A stretch of DNA of 64,000 nucleotides from Veillonella rodentium (GTDB lineage: Bacteria > Bacillota > Negativicutes > Veillonellales > Veillonellaceae). The notes beneath the pieces are model-generated. The model saw only the letters and a list, made by a program, of their open reading frames with translations. It was not told where the DNA came from and did not search any database. Both the position numbers and the translations under genes were made by a program. Below, one piece after another: positions 1-9,549 of the stretch. Numbering within the stretch: position 1 is the stretch's first letter; each line of letters starts with the position of its first letter. Location: positions 1,977,291 to 2,041,290 of the forward strand of contig NZ_LT906470.1 of NCBI RefSeq assembly GCF_900187285.1, read 5' to 3'.

Positions 1-904
1 TCGCCACTTCCATGAAGTAGTTTTTGCCGATAGCCCAGAAGAAGGACAAGCGCGGTGCGAACTGGTCAACGTGAAGGCCCGCATTGACACCGGTACGGAT
101 GTACTCGAGACCGTCGGCCAATGTATAACCCAATTCGATATCCGCCGTAGCGCCCGCTTCCTGCATATGGTAACCGGAAATGGAGATGCTGTTAAACTTC
201 GGCATATTTTGCGATGTATACGCGAAGATATCCCCGATGATACGCATGGATGTAGCCGGAGGATAGATATATGTATTACGCACCATGAATTCTTTCAAAA
301 TATCGTTTTGAATTGTGCCGGCCATAACCTTTTTATCTACGCCCTGTTCTTCACCGGCTAAGATGTAGAACGCCATTACCGGCAAAACGGCGCCGTTCAT
401 GGTCATGGATACGGACATCTGATCAAGAGGAATACCGGAGAACAGAATTTCCATATCCAGGATGGAATCCACCGCAACGCCCGCTTTACCGACGTCGCCC
501 ACAACGCGTGGATGGTCGGAGTCATAGCCGCGGTGAGTGGCAAGGTCAAAGGCGATAGACAAACCCTTCTGACCGGCTGCCAAGTTACGGCGATAGAACG
601 CATTGGATTCTTCCGCTGTGGAGAAACCGGCGTACTGACGAACCGTCCAAGGACGCGTTACATACATCGTGGAATAAGGTCCGCGCAAATACGGAGGCAC
701 ACCGGCCATGTAATCGAGATGTGTCATTCCTTCATAATCCCTCTCCGTATAGAGCGGTTTCACCTGAATCTGTTCCATCGTCGTATTGTATAACTCTTCA
801 AAGCTTTTTCCCGTTTCCTTTTGGAGTTCAGCAAGCCATGCATCGCGAGATGTAGCCGTCTGGGTTCCCAAGCCAAGAGAGGAGAAGTCTGGATTTTTAA
901 ACAT
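1..904 (-). CDS. mutB: Methylmalonyl-CoA mutase large (catalytic) subunit, 3' end cut by window edge
   Basis: Partial gene; about 301 codons from the ATG at 904..902 run off the left edge. The protein begins [13 protein letters not shown] and continues through typical mutase N-terminal sequence ([40 protein letters not shown], then [20 protein letters not shown]), which is the TIM-barrel substrate-binding part of the adenosylcobalamin-dependent alpha chain. It isomerises methylmalonyl-CoA and succinyl-CoA; in a lactate fermenter this is the last carbon rearrangement before propionate. The start lies 4 bp after the mutA stop, so the two subunits form one operon. The B12-binding half is outside the window. 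The call is firm from sequence pattern and partner gene. Confidence 0.95.
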   Translation of the reverse strand, partial: MFKNPDFSSLGLGTQTATSRDAWLAELQKETGKSFEELYNTTMEQIQVKPLYTERDYEGMTHLDYMAGVPPYLRGPYSTMYVTRPWTVRQYAGFSTAEESNAFYRRNLAAGQKGLSIAFDLATHRGYDSDHPRVVGDVGKAGVAVDSILDMEILFSGIPLDQMSVSMTMNGAVLPVMAFYILAGEEQGVDKKVMAGTIQNDILKEFMVRNTYIYPPATSMRIIGDIFAYTSQNMPKFNSISISGYHMQEAGATADIELGYTLADGLEYIRTGVNAGLHVDQFAPRLSFFWAIGKNYFMEVA

Positions 905-908
905 GAGC

Positions 909-3071
909 TCACATCCCTTTCTTATCTTGTAACGTATGTAAGATTTCGTAACAATTTGCACGAACGGAAATGAAATCATCTACGCCCGCTTCGCGGTAGG
1001 TAGGCTCCAGGTCCTTCGGAGGTGCCCCTGCCAGGATAACCGTCACATTCGGCATAGTTTCCTTCAACTCCTTGGCGAGCGGCGGAACCAATTCAGGATA
1101 AGTGGCATCCGTAGAACAGATAACCACTACATCGGCGCCGCTTTCACGAGCCGCCTTCGCCGCATCAGCCGTCGTTTCATGACCGTCGTTCTTGATAACC
1201 TCGAACGCCGCCACTTCAAAGAAGCCTGTGGAGAAATCGGCGCGCGGTTTATGTTGCGGTATAGGACCCATATTCGCCAGGAATACCTTCACATTGTCCT
1301 TCGTCCGTTGTTTGTATTCTTCCGTACGCATTCTGAGCGCCTCAAATTGTTCCGTCCAGCGATGAGGCGTGATGGCTTCGATCGTTTCCGATGAGATATC
1401 GCCCGCATCTAAAGCTTTGCGGATTTGACGCATCGTCAATTTCTGCAACGCCCCCAGTTCGATAAGTCCGATCAATGCGCCCGGTTCCGTCGTACTCGCC
1501 TCCAGCGCCGCCTGAGCTTTCGCAACCGCATCAGGATCGGCTCCGGCCAGGTACGCCTCGATTTGCGCCGTCCGTTTTTGACGCAATGTATCCTGATTTT
1601 CAGGCTTAGGATCCAAGAGTTCTTCGGTCATGTTCGCATACATGTTGTTCCCTACGGCAACGTCTTTGCGGTATGCCAGGTTCTCGAACCGCTCTGCCAA
1701 TACAGCTTTCACCTGCACCTGCGGATACCCTTCCTTCAATGCGGCGACAATGCCGCCTTTCGCTTCAATAGTCTGAAATTCGGCCCAGATTTTTTCACAC
1801 AGTTCGGCCGCCAAGGTTTCCACATACCAGGAACCGCCTACAGGATCCACAGGTTGACGCAATTCGAATTCTGTCTGCAACATGACCTGAATATTACGCG
1901 CAATACGACGGGAGAAATCGTCGGATTTGCGAATCGGCTGGTCAAACGGAGATACTTCCAGGCTGTCCAAACCGCCCACAACGCCGGAGAATGCCTGTGT
2001 CGTGTTACGCAACAGATTTACATACGGATCGTATACGGTCTTTGTGAAAGCCGATGTTCTGCCGTGAACATGCACCGCGCGATCGCTTTCATCAGCACCG
2101 AAGGCCTCCATGATACGCGCCCAGATCACACGCAAAGCGCGCAATTTCGCAATTTCCATGAAGAAATTGGCCCCTAAGGAGAATGTGAACATCATGCTGT
2201 TTGCAATGGTGTGAATATCCACGTTGCGTTGCGCCAGCTGACGAACATAGCACGCCGCCGTCGCCAGAGCGTAAGCCACTTCCTGCACATCATTAGCACC
2301 GCCGTTTGCATAGGCATCGCCGGAAATAAGGACAGTCTTGAGCTGTGGCGCCTGTTCGGAAGCCCAGATCACGCTATGTGCCATTTCATCAAACGCCGTG
2401 TCCAACGACATATGCAGCGTGCCGTCCTTCACCCATACGCCGATAGGATCCGCGCCTACGAGACCTTTCAGGTCGGACGTCTGTTTTTTCGTCGCTTTCA
2501 CAGTGGCGGAAATCATCCCCAACAGGATGGCGGATGATGCACCGGCCTCGATGTAGAGAGGATTTTCTTTGAAGTTAAACCGTTCCAATAATTGCGTGCA
2601 ATCTTCAACAGTCGATAAAGATGTACCGCCCTCGCCTACAGCGGCGTCGACCTGCACATCCTGATCATGACGCGTCGCTTCATCCAGCCGGATGTTATGA
2701 ATCGTACTGCCCTTGACAATTTCGTACAGGCTCGCATGATTTGCGTCCTTCGGTAACGACTCATCTACGTATTGCGACACGCCCCAGGAATCCTTAATAT
2801 AGCCGCTCGCCTTGGTGCCTCTCAAAAATTGCCCCGCACCGGGATACACTCCCTTCGGAATTTTTTCCTGATGCAACGCTGGCGTATAAATCGGCTGTAA
2901 AGTAATTCCTTCATAGGTTTTGGTGAACATCTTTTTATGAAAGTCCCCGCCCTTTAAAGCCTTTTCAACCTCAGCCTGCCATTTTTCATACGTAGGTTTC
3001 TCAAATTCATCAAATGACACAGGAGCTAGCAGTTCACTATTTGCGGCATTTGAAGCCATTTTATCAGACAT
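909..3071 (-). CDS. mutA: Methylmalonyl-CoA mutase small subunit
   Basis: A 720-residue protein homologous to the catalytic subunit. It has the N-terminal mutase barrel ([34 protein letters not shown]) and a C-terminal Rossmann-like domain from about residue 590. The cobalamin-binding DxHxxG signature expected in the large subunit is not visible there (the region reads [20 protein letters not shown]), as is usual for the non-catalytic beta chain of heterodimeric mutases. The start ATG at 3071..3069 follows a clear AAAGGAGG site. The gene is first in the operon and is preceded by a promoter, a cobalamin riboswitch and a terminator. It stabilises the catalytic chain in the cytoplasm. Confidence 0.94.
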   Translation of the reverse strand: MSDKMASNAANSELLAPVSFDEFEKPTYEKWQAEVEKALKGGDFHKKMFTKTYEGITLQPIYTPALHQEKIPKGVYPGAGQFLRGTKASGYIKDSWGVSQYVDESLPKDANHASLYEIVKGSTIHNIRLDEATRHDQDVQVDAAVGEGGTSLSTVEDCTQLLERFNFKENPLYIEAGASSAILLGMISATVKATKKQTSDLKGLVGADPIGVWVKDGTLHMSLDTAFDEMAHSVIWASEQAPQLKTVLISGDAYANGGANDVQEVAYALATAACYVRQLAQRNVDIHTIANSMMFTFSLGANFFMEIAKLRALRVIWARIMEAFGADESDRAVHVHGRTSAFTKTVYDPYVNLLRNTTQAFSGVVGGLDSLEVSPFDQPIRKSDDFSRRIARNIQVMLQTEFELRQPVDPVGGSWYVETLAAELCEKIWAEFQTIEAKGGIVAALKEGYPQVQVKAVLAERFENLAYRKDVAVGNNMYANMTEELLDPKPENQDTLRQKRTAQIEAYLAGADPDAVAKAQAALEASTTEPGALIGLIELGALQKLTMRQIRKALDAGDISSETIEAITPHRWTEQFEALRMRTEEYKQRTKDNVKVFLANMGPIPQHKPRADFSTGFFEVAAFEVIKNDGHETTADAAKAARESGADVVVICSTDATYPELVPPLAKELKETMPNVTVILAGAPPKDLEPTYREAGVDDFISVRANCYEILHTLQDKKGM

Positions 3072-3222
3072 ATATGTGCCTCCTTTTCAACTCGAAACCA
3101 TACTGGGAACAGCGAATCCGTCATCGTACCTATAAACTGTTCGGGATGAATCCGACTCGAGCAAATCCGGCATTACCGAGTCGTAATACAAAGCTCCTAA
3201 TACGCCCCTCCCGAATGGCAAC

Positions 3223-3252
3223 AAAAAACGTGCCACCCTGGAGTGACACGTT
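3223..3252 (-). terminator. Intrinsic terminator of the cobalamin riboswitch expression platform
   Basis: On the minus strand a 10-bp stem (3243-3252 with 3227-3236; nine Watson-Crick pairs and one G-U) with a 6-nt loop is followed directly by six U residues. It lies after the B12 aptamer and about 150 nt before the mutA start, where a transcription-attenuation platform would be. Confidence 0.85.
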
Positions 3253-3342
3253 AGGTTTCTTGTTGAAAGGTACACAAAAACCTCTAAGCAGTATACCTCA
3301 ATCCCCTTCCTATCGCTCGTAGGTACATAACGGTGATTATCA

Positions 3343-3490
3343 AATAGGCAGTTCTCCTGGCTCGGGGTCATCGCCTCGCTTTCGCCTTCCCAGATTGCTC
3401 CAGTGACATTATGAAAGCAGGCTCGTCCTTACAGTGGCGGGACCGCATCGGCTTATACCGATTTCTCTATTAAGTCTTGTGACACCTATT
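3343..3490 (-). promoter_or_regulatory. Cobalamin (AdoCbl) riboswitch aptamer upstream of mutAB
   Basis: Read on the minus strand this contains hallmark conserved blocks of the cobalamin riboswitch: AAGCCGATGCGGTCCCGCC, ACTGTAAGGACGAGCCTGC, and the B12 box AGCCAGGAGAACTGCC at about 3347-3362. The ends pair as P1: AATAGG at 3485-3490 with CCTATT at 3343-3348. With the downstream hairpin at 3223-3252 this suggests transcription termination control of mutA-mutB. Family identity is secure; direction of regulation (off or on with B12) is inferred only. Confidence 0.95.
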
Positions 3491-3515
3491 CTCAATATTT
3501 TGTTGTTCTCCCTTA

Positions 3516-3545
3516 AATATAGTGTAAAACACTGCATCCAGTCAA
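3516..3545 (-). promoter_or_regulatory. Sigma-A-type promoter of the riboswitch-mutAB transcript
   Basis: Minus-strand TTGACT (3540-3545), an 18-bp spacer, then TATATT (3516-3521). It lies about 25 bp upstream of the aptamer, as expected for a riboswitch leader. Confidence 0.75.
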
Positions 3546-3681
3546 CATTTATAAAATCAATTCATAAGTACCTAATTTTATATTATATGTAAAAAGCATA
3601 CAGCATAACTAAAAGTAATATATTCGCATCGCACATGAATAATGCTATAATAAATCATATTTACCAGGAGGCATCTATTCT

Positions 3682-4566
3682 ATGGAACACACAGATAAAA
3701 AAGGGCTGCTTATGGCCCTCAGCTGTTATATCATATGGGGATTACTCCCTATTTACTGGGCACTGTTACAGCACATTTCCCCTTATACCGTACTGGCTCA
3801 TCGCATCATATGGTCCGGCATTTTTATGGCTTTCATCGTTATGGGCATAAATTTTACACAATTCAAAAAGGACTGCCACCATTTATGGACACATCATTCA
3901 CAAATCGAACTGCTCCTATGCACCGCATTACTGGTCAGCCTCAACTGGGGCACCTATATCTGGGCCATCGCGAATAATCATGTTATGGACACCAGTCTCG
4001 GCTACTATATCAACCCGCTCCTCAATGTACTGTTGGGCGTCATCATTTTCAAAGAGGTCCTCACGTTTCCGAAAAAGCTCAGTGTCGGCATCGCCGCCTT
4101 GGGCATCACCTTCCTTACGTGGCAACTGGGCTCTCTGCCGTGGATTTCCGTGGCCCTCGCCGTCTCATTCGGCCTCTACGGTGCGGTAAAGAAAAAACTG
4201 ATCATCCATCCGTTCACGAGCATCGCCCTCGAAACATGGATTGTAACCCCTCTCGCCGTATTGTACACGACGTTCATCGACACATCGTCATGGTCCTATT
4301 TCGGCACGGACTGGAATACGACCCTGCTGTTCATCGGATCGGGCCTGACCACATCGGCTCCGCTCATACTGTTTTCGTATGGCGCCCGCCTGTTACCGCT
4401 TAATGTACTCGGCTTTCTGCAATACGTATCGCCTACCATCGCGTTACTCCTGGCGATCTTCTACTTCGGTGAAAGCTTCACTACGACGAACATCATCGCC
4501 TTCTCCTGTATCTGGCTCGCCCTCGTCATCTTTACGATGTCGAATCAGTTGCAACGGAACAGGTAA
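3682..4566 (+). CDS. rarD: RarD-type EamA/DMT permease
   Basis: A 294-residue integral membrane protein with about ten predicted hydrophobic segments. The start MEHTDKKGLLMALSCYIIWG and the region QHISPYTVLAHRIIWS are characteristic of RarD (named for chloramphenicol sensitivity; substrate not established), a subgroup of the drug/metabolite transporter superfamily. The length matches the family. The ATG follows AGGAGG with an 11-bp spacer. It is a single gene reading toward the converging lipoprotein gene; the two share the hairpin at 4591-4690. The C-terminal half has noticeably higher G+C than the first 60 codons. Confidence 0.9.
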   Translation: MEHTDKKGLLMALSCYIIWGLLPIYWALLQHISPYTVLAHRIIWSGIFMAFIVMGINFTQFKKDCHHLWTHHSQIELLLCTALLVSLNWGTYIWAIANNHVMDTSLGYYINPLLNVLLGVIIFKEVLTFPKKLSVGIAALGITFLTWQLGSLPWISVALAVSFGLYGAVKKKLIIHPFTSIALETWIVTPLAVLYTTFIDTSSWSYFGTDWNTTLLFIGSGLTTSAPLILFSYGARLLPLNVLGFLQYVSPTIALLLAIFYFGESFTTTNIIAFSCIWLALVIFTMSNQLQRNR

Positions 4567-4590
4567 AATATATATTCAACATATAAACAA

Positions 4591-4690
4591 TATAGCCCCT
4601 CCGCTATTAAAGAATAACATCTTTGTGCCGCCCTGATATCAGATTGAACTTGATCTGATGGTAGGGCGACCTTCATAGTGGAAGGGCTAT
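4591..4690. terminator. Three-tier hairpin between convergent genes (class II element, copy 1)
   Basis: Outer arms 4592-4607 and 4675-4690 pair over 16 positions with one mismatch and one wobble. Inside, CGCCCT (4629-4634) pairs with AGGGCG (4663-4668), and at the tip ATCAGAT (4638-4644) pairs with ATCTGAT (4653-4659). It lies between the stop codons of rarD and the TPR lipoprotein gene and could terminate both. Its tip resembles the structures at 8451-8524 and 55779-55878. Confidence 0.65.
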
Positions 4691-4703
4691 TTTACTATAT
4701 AAA

Positions 4704-5318
4704 TTATTTTATCAATGCTTCAAAGCGGGGCTGACCGTGGTATTTCATAAAATGATCCTGCTCCGCTGCCACGGCTTTCACGGACGGATCGATTTTAATC
4801 GCCTGTTCCAGCCAGTCGAGAGCTTTTACATCATCCCCCTGATCCGCATAAATGGTGGCGATACCGTAAACGGACCATGTATTACGAGGATCCTTTTCCA
4901 ATACACGCTCAAACCATTCCTTGGACTCGTTCAAGCGGCCCTGCAATTTATAGACCATCGCCATATTGTAATAATTGGCCACGTTATCGGAATCTAAATC
5001 GTAAGATTTCCTGGTGTCCTGCAGACCCTTGTCCGTATCCCCCTGTAGCGCCTCCGCCATGCCGCGCACAGAATACGCCTCCGCATTGCCCGCATGAGCC
5101 GCTATCGATGCGGTGGCCTCCTGTACGGCCTTGTCGTAATCGCCCGCTGAAAGGGCCGACTTGGCCGCCGTTACATGTGAATCGGAGTCCTCATTCACCT
5201 TGGACTTCTCCACCGTTGTGGCCGTAGCGGTCTCCTGCGTCCGGTCTCTATCGACGCCACACCCCCAGACACCAAGCAAACTTACGAGCAAATATACACA
5301 TAATAAAGCAGATCTCAT
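4704..5318 (-). CDS. TPR-repeat lipoprotein
   Basis: A 204-residue protein with a lipoprotein signal peptide: hydrophobic stretch LLCVYLLVSLLGVWG then Cys20, so it is probably lipidated and exported. After a polar linker (residues 25-50), about 150 residues form four to five tetratricopeptide-like helical repeats (AKSALSAGDYDKAVQEATAS, GNAEAYSVRGMAEALQGD, VANYYNMAMVYKLQGRLNESKEWFERVLEKDP, WSVYGIATIYADQGDDVKALDWLEQAIKIDP). Such proteins act as periplasmic or outer-membrane assembly scaffolds; the specific partner is unknown. The start has a GGGGTG site 5 bp upstream. It is a single gene converging on rarD. Confidence 0.82.
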   Translation of the reverse strand: MRSALLCVYLLVSLLGVWGCGVDRDRTQETATATTVEKSKVNEDSDSHVTAAKSALSAGDYDKAVQEATASIAAHAGNAEAYSVRGMAEALQGDTDKGLQDTRKSYDLDSDNVANYYNMAMVYKLQGRLNESKEWFERVLEKDPRNTWSVYGIATIYADQGDDVKALDWLEQAIKIDPSVKAVAAEQDHFMKYHGQPRFEALIK

Positions 5319-5434
5319 AAAACACCCCGCTTATCAATTCTACCGATTTAGACACAATTTCCGGAGATGCGGTTCAGGTAACTCGTCCTTTTCGTTATAT
5401 CTCAGATAATTTACATCTGTAACTCATTAATTTA

Positions 5435-8257
5435 TTACTTTTTACTTGTAGAACACCGGTCTAACAGATACGCAATGCCGACGAACGGAATGCCCGAGTT
5501 TTCACCGAGCCCGATTTCACAAGTCGAACTGGAGCTGACACCAAGGGTCACACCGTATTCGGCCACCTCGCCGGACAAGTCTTTCGTAGCGCATTTATTG
5601 AGCTCCGGCGTAAAGAACCCCTTTTGTCCCGCAAAACCGTCACAAGCGAACGACTTGATATTGAATACATGATCGGAGCAAAGATTTGCGAGCTGCTCAA
5701 TATATTCGGACTTGCCGGCGGATTTAATCTTACATTGTTTATGTACGAGAACACGTTCATCGCATTTACGGATATCAAGGCGCGGCACCACATGATTATA
5801 CAAGTACTCGGAAATATCATTGATTTCCAAATCCGTAATATGTTTGAAAGCATGGCTGAAACATGCACTGTGGTCGATTACGATAGGATATTTACCGTTT
5901 TCGGAGGCAGTCATCAATGCATCATGAAGATCCTTGAGCGCCCGTTTATCGATATCTTCATAATTTTCAAAGCTGAGACCGCAGCAGAGGTTTTCAATAT
6001 GCGGCGGATACACCACATCGATATGAGCTTTGCTGCATAAGCTTTCAAAAACCTGTTGCAAGCTTCGTTCATCGTTATAGCCCTGGTTCGGACGGAACGC
6101 GCGGTTGGCGCAGGTACTGAAGTATACGACCCGTTCAAAATTGCCAGGCTTGATGCGGTTCTTCAATTTATAACGGTTCGCCTTCGGTGTCGTCTTCGGC
6201 AAGTACGGCGTCATTCCGGTCACGCCATGTAAACCATCCGTGATTTTTGAAATCGCCTTCTTCGTCACGATAGCGCCGGCAATGCCTTCAAGGCTCACGC
6301 CGGCACGGCACATATCAAGGGTCGTCGCGAAATTATCGTAAATCGTCTTCGCGAGACTCGGTGCAGGCGGATCGATTTTACGCATGGACAATGCAATCTG
6401 CGCCGTATCGATACTGAGCGGACATAGACCTTTACACATGGAACATGCCGCACAGGTATCCACTCCATAGTACTGATAACCTTTTTTAAGCTCAGCGGCA
6501 AGCGTGAAATTACCTTCCGCTTCAAGTCGTTTCGTTTCACGCAATAACGCGATGCGTTGACGCGGTGTCAATGTTAAATTGCGACTCGGACAATGCTTTT
6601 CACAGAAACCGCATTCCATACAAATGGTGAAAGCATCATCAATAACGCATTGCGCTTTCAGATTTTTCTTGTACACATCAGGATCATCGGTAATGATAAC
6701 ATCAGGATTCAAGATGCCCGTAGGGTCGAAGATGGCCTTGATACGACGATTGATTTCATACGCCTTCTTGCCCCATTCCATTTCAACAAACGGAGCGACC
6801 ATGCGACCTGTACCATGTTCCGCCTTCAAGGAGCCGCCGAATCCGGATACGCGCTCGGACATTTCTTTCACCAGATCGGCGAAATTCTTGGTATCCTTAG
6901 GATTGCTGAAATCGGGGGTGATATTAAAATGCACGTTCCCGCTCAAAGCATGACCGAAAATAACGCCGCCGTCCACAAAATCATATTTATGGAATAGCTC
7001 CGTAATCATTTCGATGCCCTTGGTGAAGTCCTCGATTTTGAAGCACACATCCTCGGTGATAACCGTTGTACCTTTCTTGCGCTGCCCGCCGACAATCGGC
7101 AGGATGCCCTTGCGGATAGCCCACCACGAATCATATTCCTTCGGATCTTGGGAATATAGGCTCGGCATAGCCGTCGGAATATCCTTCAACTGATCTTTAA
7201 TAAACGCTAAGTTCGCATCCACCGTTTCCTTTGAATAGCTTTCAGTTTGGAACAGAATCGCACTGGTACCTTCCGGTACTTCGCTAAGAAAAGCCGGCAC
7301 ATTTTCAAGACTTTGTACCGCGCAGAGCGATTGGTAATCCATCATTTCCGCAGCGACGACCTTCTCGCGGCCCATGTTGGCAAGGGCGACAACCGCGAGA
7401 GAAGCGTCGTTCAATGTGCGGAAGAACATGAGACCGCACCCCTTATGAGGCACGTCCTCAACGGTATTGTACACGATTTCGGACACGAAACCTAACGTGC
7501 CTTCGGAGCCGATAAACAGATGATTGATAATATCAATAATATCTTCAAAATCAACAAGTGAATTCAAGCCGTAACCGGTAGTATTTTTAATCTTGTATTT
7601 ATGATGAATCATGTGTGTCAATTCTTCATCTGCTAAGATATCTTTGCGCAATTGCAAAATATCCTCCACCATTTGCGGTTTTTCCTTGAGGAACTGCTTG
7701 ACGCTCTTCGGATCCGATGTATCGAGAATCGTTCCGTCCAACAATACGACGCGAATGGAACGGATTGTCTTGTATGAGTTCTGTGCCGTACCGCAGCACA
7801 TGCCGGATGAGTTGTTATTCAAAATACCGCCAATCAGAGCAGTCGCAATGGTTGCCGGATCAGGTCCGATCTTGCGATTATACGGTTGTAGCATATCATT
7901 CGCATCAGAACCGATTACACCGCAATCACATTTTAATGCAAGGCCGTTATCCAGAACCTCCATCTTTTTAAAACCGTCATTACATACGATGAGTACATCT
8001 TCACAGGAACACTGACCGGACAAGGACGAACCGGCAGCCCTGAATGCGAATGGCGTACCGCATTGTTGACCCAGACGAATCAAGCGGCGAACCTCGGACT
8101 CATCCTGCGCTTTCACCACAACCTTCGGCAAATAGCTGTAACAGGATGCATCCACGCCATATGCATAACGTCTCAGATAATCCGTATACACACGATCTTT
8201 ACAAATCTCCTGCGCCTCTTTGGCAAAACGGTCATAATCTCTTACTAATGAATTCAC
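5435..8257 (-). CDS. FAD/Fe-S D-lactate dehydrogenase-type oxidoreductase
   Basis: About 940 residues in three parts. Residues ~30-230 are an FAD-binding PCMH domain (GTPFAFRAAGSSLSGQ, ATALIGGILNNNSSGMCCG, FIGSEGTLGFVSEI). A FAD-oxidase C-terminal domain follows to ~510 (HALSGNVHFNI, KAEHGTGRM). The Fe-S part has two 4Fe-4S motifs (CMECGFCEKHCP at ~545, CAACSMCKGLCP at ~600) and a C-terminal CCG cysteine-rich domain (NLCCGLSFEN at ~757). This is the layout of the long Fe-S D-lactate dehydrogenases (Dld-II/YdiJ type) that pass electrons from D-lactate to the quinone pool. Neighbouring lactate racemisation genes fit this substrate, though glycolate or 2-hydroxyglutarate cannot be excluded. The preferred start is GTG at 8257 with GGAGG 8 bp upstream; a TTG 15 bp earlier overlaps that site. 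Confidence 0.85.
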   Translation of the reverse strand: MNSLVRDYDRFAKEAQEICKDRVYTDYLRRYAYGVDASCYSYLPKVVVKAQDESEVRRLIRLGQQCGTPFAFRAAGSSLSGQCSCEDVLIVCNDGFKKMEVLDNGLALKCDCGVIGSDANDMLQPYNRKIGPDPATIATALIGGILNNNSSGMCCGTAQNSYKTIRSIRVVLLDGTILDTSDPKSVKQFLKEKPQMVEDILQLRKDILADEELTHMIHHKYKIKNTTGYGLNSLVDFEDIIDIINHLFIGSEGTLGFVSEIVYNTVEDVPHKGCGLMFFRTLNDASLAVVALANMGREKVVAAEMMDYQSLCAVQSLENVPAFLSEVPEGTSAILFQTESYSKETVDANLAFIKDQLKDIPTAMPSLYSQDPKEYDSWWAIRKGILPIVGGQRKKGTTVITEDVCFKIEDFTKGIEMITELFHKYDFVDGGVIFGHALSGNVHFNITPDFSNPKDTKNFADLVKEMSERVSGFGGSLKAEHGTGRMVAPFVEMEWGKKAYEINRRIKAIFDPTGILNPDVIITDDPDVYKKNLKAQCVIDDAFTICMECGFCEKHCPSRNLTLTPRQRIALLRETKRLEAEGNFTLAAELKKGYQYYGVDTCAACSMCKGLCPLSIDTAQIALSMRKIDPPAPSLAKTIYDNFATTLDMCRAGVSLEGIAGAIVTKKAISKITDGLHGVTGMTPYLPKTTPKANRYKLKNRIKPGNFERVVYFSTCANRAFRPNQGYNDERSLQQVFESLCSKAHIDVVYPPHIENLCCGLSFENYEDIDKRALKDLHDALMTASENGKYPIVIDHSACFSHAFKHITDLEINDISEYLYNHVVPRLDIRKCDERVLVHKQCKIKSAGKSEYIEQLANLCSDHVFNIKSFACDGFAGQKGFFTPELNKCATKDLSGEVAEYGVTLGVSSSSTCEIGLGENSGIPFVGIAYLLDRCSTSKK

Positions 8258-8714
8258 TTGAATAACCTCCAATCCCAGCTTAAGGAAATCTTTATAAATT
8301 TAGTATACGCCGTTCTCATTATGCCTACCACAATTATGCATAATTTATATCTCTTCCAATAATTATCGATATCGATACGCCTTTTAAATTATATGTTGAA
8401 AGTACATCTCATTCGCATTATCATGTACCGATTTCTCCACATGTAAAGCAAAAAGGCCCCTATCCATCCGGATCAGATATACACGAATAAAAAAGTATCT
8501 CTAAATCCATATAGATAGGGACTTGAACATATATAACCCTACAAGAATCAGATAGCAATATATATACATAAAACCTTCATGTATATATATTTTATCCATT
8601 ACATTCTCAATTACAAATATGTATGATTTTTTTTCATAGCAAAATAAAAACAGATCTACTATATAACTCAGCATAAACACATTTTACAAAACATTCTACA
8701 AAATCGACACCATA
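8258..8714. other. Intergenic region between the dehydrogenase and the TSUP permease
   Basis: AT-rich stretch that should hold the promoter of the D-lactate dehydrogenase gene, reading leftward, and the end of the TSUP transcript. No open reading frame of credible composition is seen. The only clear structure is the hairpin at 8451-8524. Confidence 0.6.
8451..8524. terminator. Three-tier hairpin downstream of the TSUP gene (class II element, copy 3)
   Basis: Outer arms CCCCTATC (8457-8464) and GATAGGGA (8514-8521) pair. Inside, GGATCAGATA pairs with TATCTCTAAATCC with a bulge in the right strand. It is 190 bp beyond the stop of the minus-strand TSUP gene. The GATCAGAT tip is shared with the structures at 4591-4690 and 55779-55878. 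Confidence 0.45.
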
Positions 8715-9509
8715 TCAGAACAAAATGCCGGACCCGATAATCAGCCGCACCGCCAGTGCGAATACGCAGACACTCATCAATGCCAGAATGACCTTTGCTT
8801 TCAGACGTTTTGCAATCTGTGCCCCCGCCTGGGCCCCGAACAGAGCGCCGAAACTGGCAGGAATAGCAATGCTGAATACGATATGGTTCGACAGGAAGTG
8901 TGTAATAACGCCCACCATGGTGGATACCGCCAAAATGGCCTGACTCGTAGCCGTCGCCAGATGTGTGGGAAAGCTCATCAGATAGATAAGCGCCGGCACG
9001 TGAATAAGCCCGCCGCCGATACCGAAGATGCTGGATATAAAGCCGACCACAATGCTGATAGCGATGCCTAGCGGCTTATTATAGGTAACCTCATCCAGCG
9101 TGAGGGACTCCGCTTGACGCTCGCCTTTACGGAAATTTTTAAATCCGATCAAAATAGATACACAGGCCAGGAAACACCCGAAGGCAAACATAAATTCAGG
9201 GCCTGAGAACCAGGCGGACATACGCGCCCCTAAAATGGCGCCCGGAAAGGTGGCCAGGCTGAAAATAAGAGCGGCGCTGATAAACACCTTTTTCTGCCTG
9301 ATATACGCCAGCGAACCGGAAATAGCATTACACATAACGGCAAATAAAGACGTGCCCACGATCATCGACGGCGACCACTGAGGAAACCAGTACATGAATA
9401 AAGGCACAAAAATGAGACCTCCACCGGCGCCGATAATCGTCCCTAACATGGCCGTAAAAAAACCGACGATCATAAAAAATAAATAGAATACAAACGGATT
9501 ATCAATCAT
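8715..9509 (-). CDS. TSUP (TauE/SafE) family membrane permease
   Basis: A 264-residue hydrophobic protein with about eight membrane segments in two homologous halves, each with a glycine-rich motif (GTIIGAGGGLIFVP near residue 25 and SIFGIGGGLIHVPALIYL near residue 165), diagnostic of the TSUP family. Members export or import sulfite, sulfoacetate and other small organic or sulfur anions across the inner membrane. It sits between the D-lactate dehydrogenase and the lar genes, so a lactate or related monocarboxylate substrate is possible, but nothing in the sequence proves it. The start has GGAGG 8 bp upstream. It ends 41 bp before the larC 3' end region and may share its transcript. Confidence 0.85.
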   Translation of the reverse strand: MIDNPFVFYLFFMIVGFFTAMLGTIIGAGGGLIFVPLFMYWFPQWSPSMIVGTSLFAVMCNAISGSLAYIRQKKVFISAALIFSLATFPGAILGARMSAWFSGPEFMFAFGCFLACVSILIGFKNFRKGERQAESLTLDEVTYNKPLGIAISIVVGFISSIFGIGGGLIHVPALIYLMSFPTHLATATSQAILAVSTMVGVITHFLSNHIVFSIAIPASFGALFGAQAGAQIAKRLKAKVILALMSVCVFALAVRLIIGSGILF

Positions 9510-9549
9510 AATACAACCTCCCTGATATATCGGGGATACAATAGTCTCC

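Noticed and set aside
1425..2177. 250-codon plus-strand frame opposite mutA
   Set aside because: Shadow of mutA: Arg/His/Gln-rich composition typical of antisense frames, no ribosome site, no domain.
3087..3371. 94-codon minus-strand reading frame upstream of mutA
   Set aside because: It lies inside the cobalamin aptamer and terminator; structured RNA explains the sequence and there is no ribosome site.
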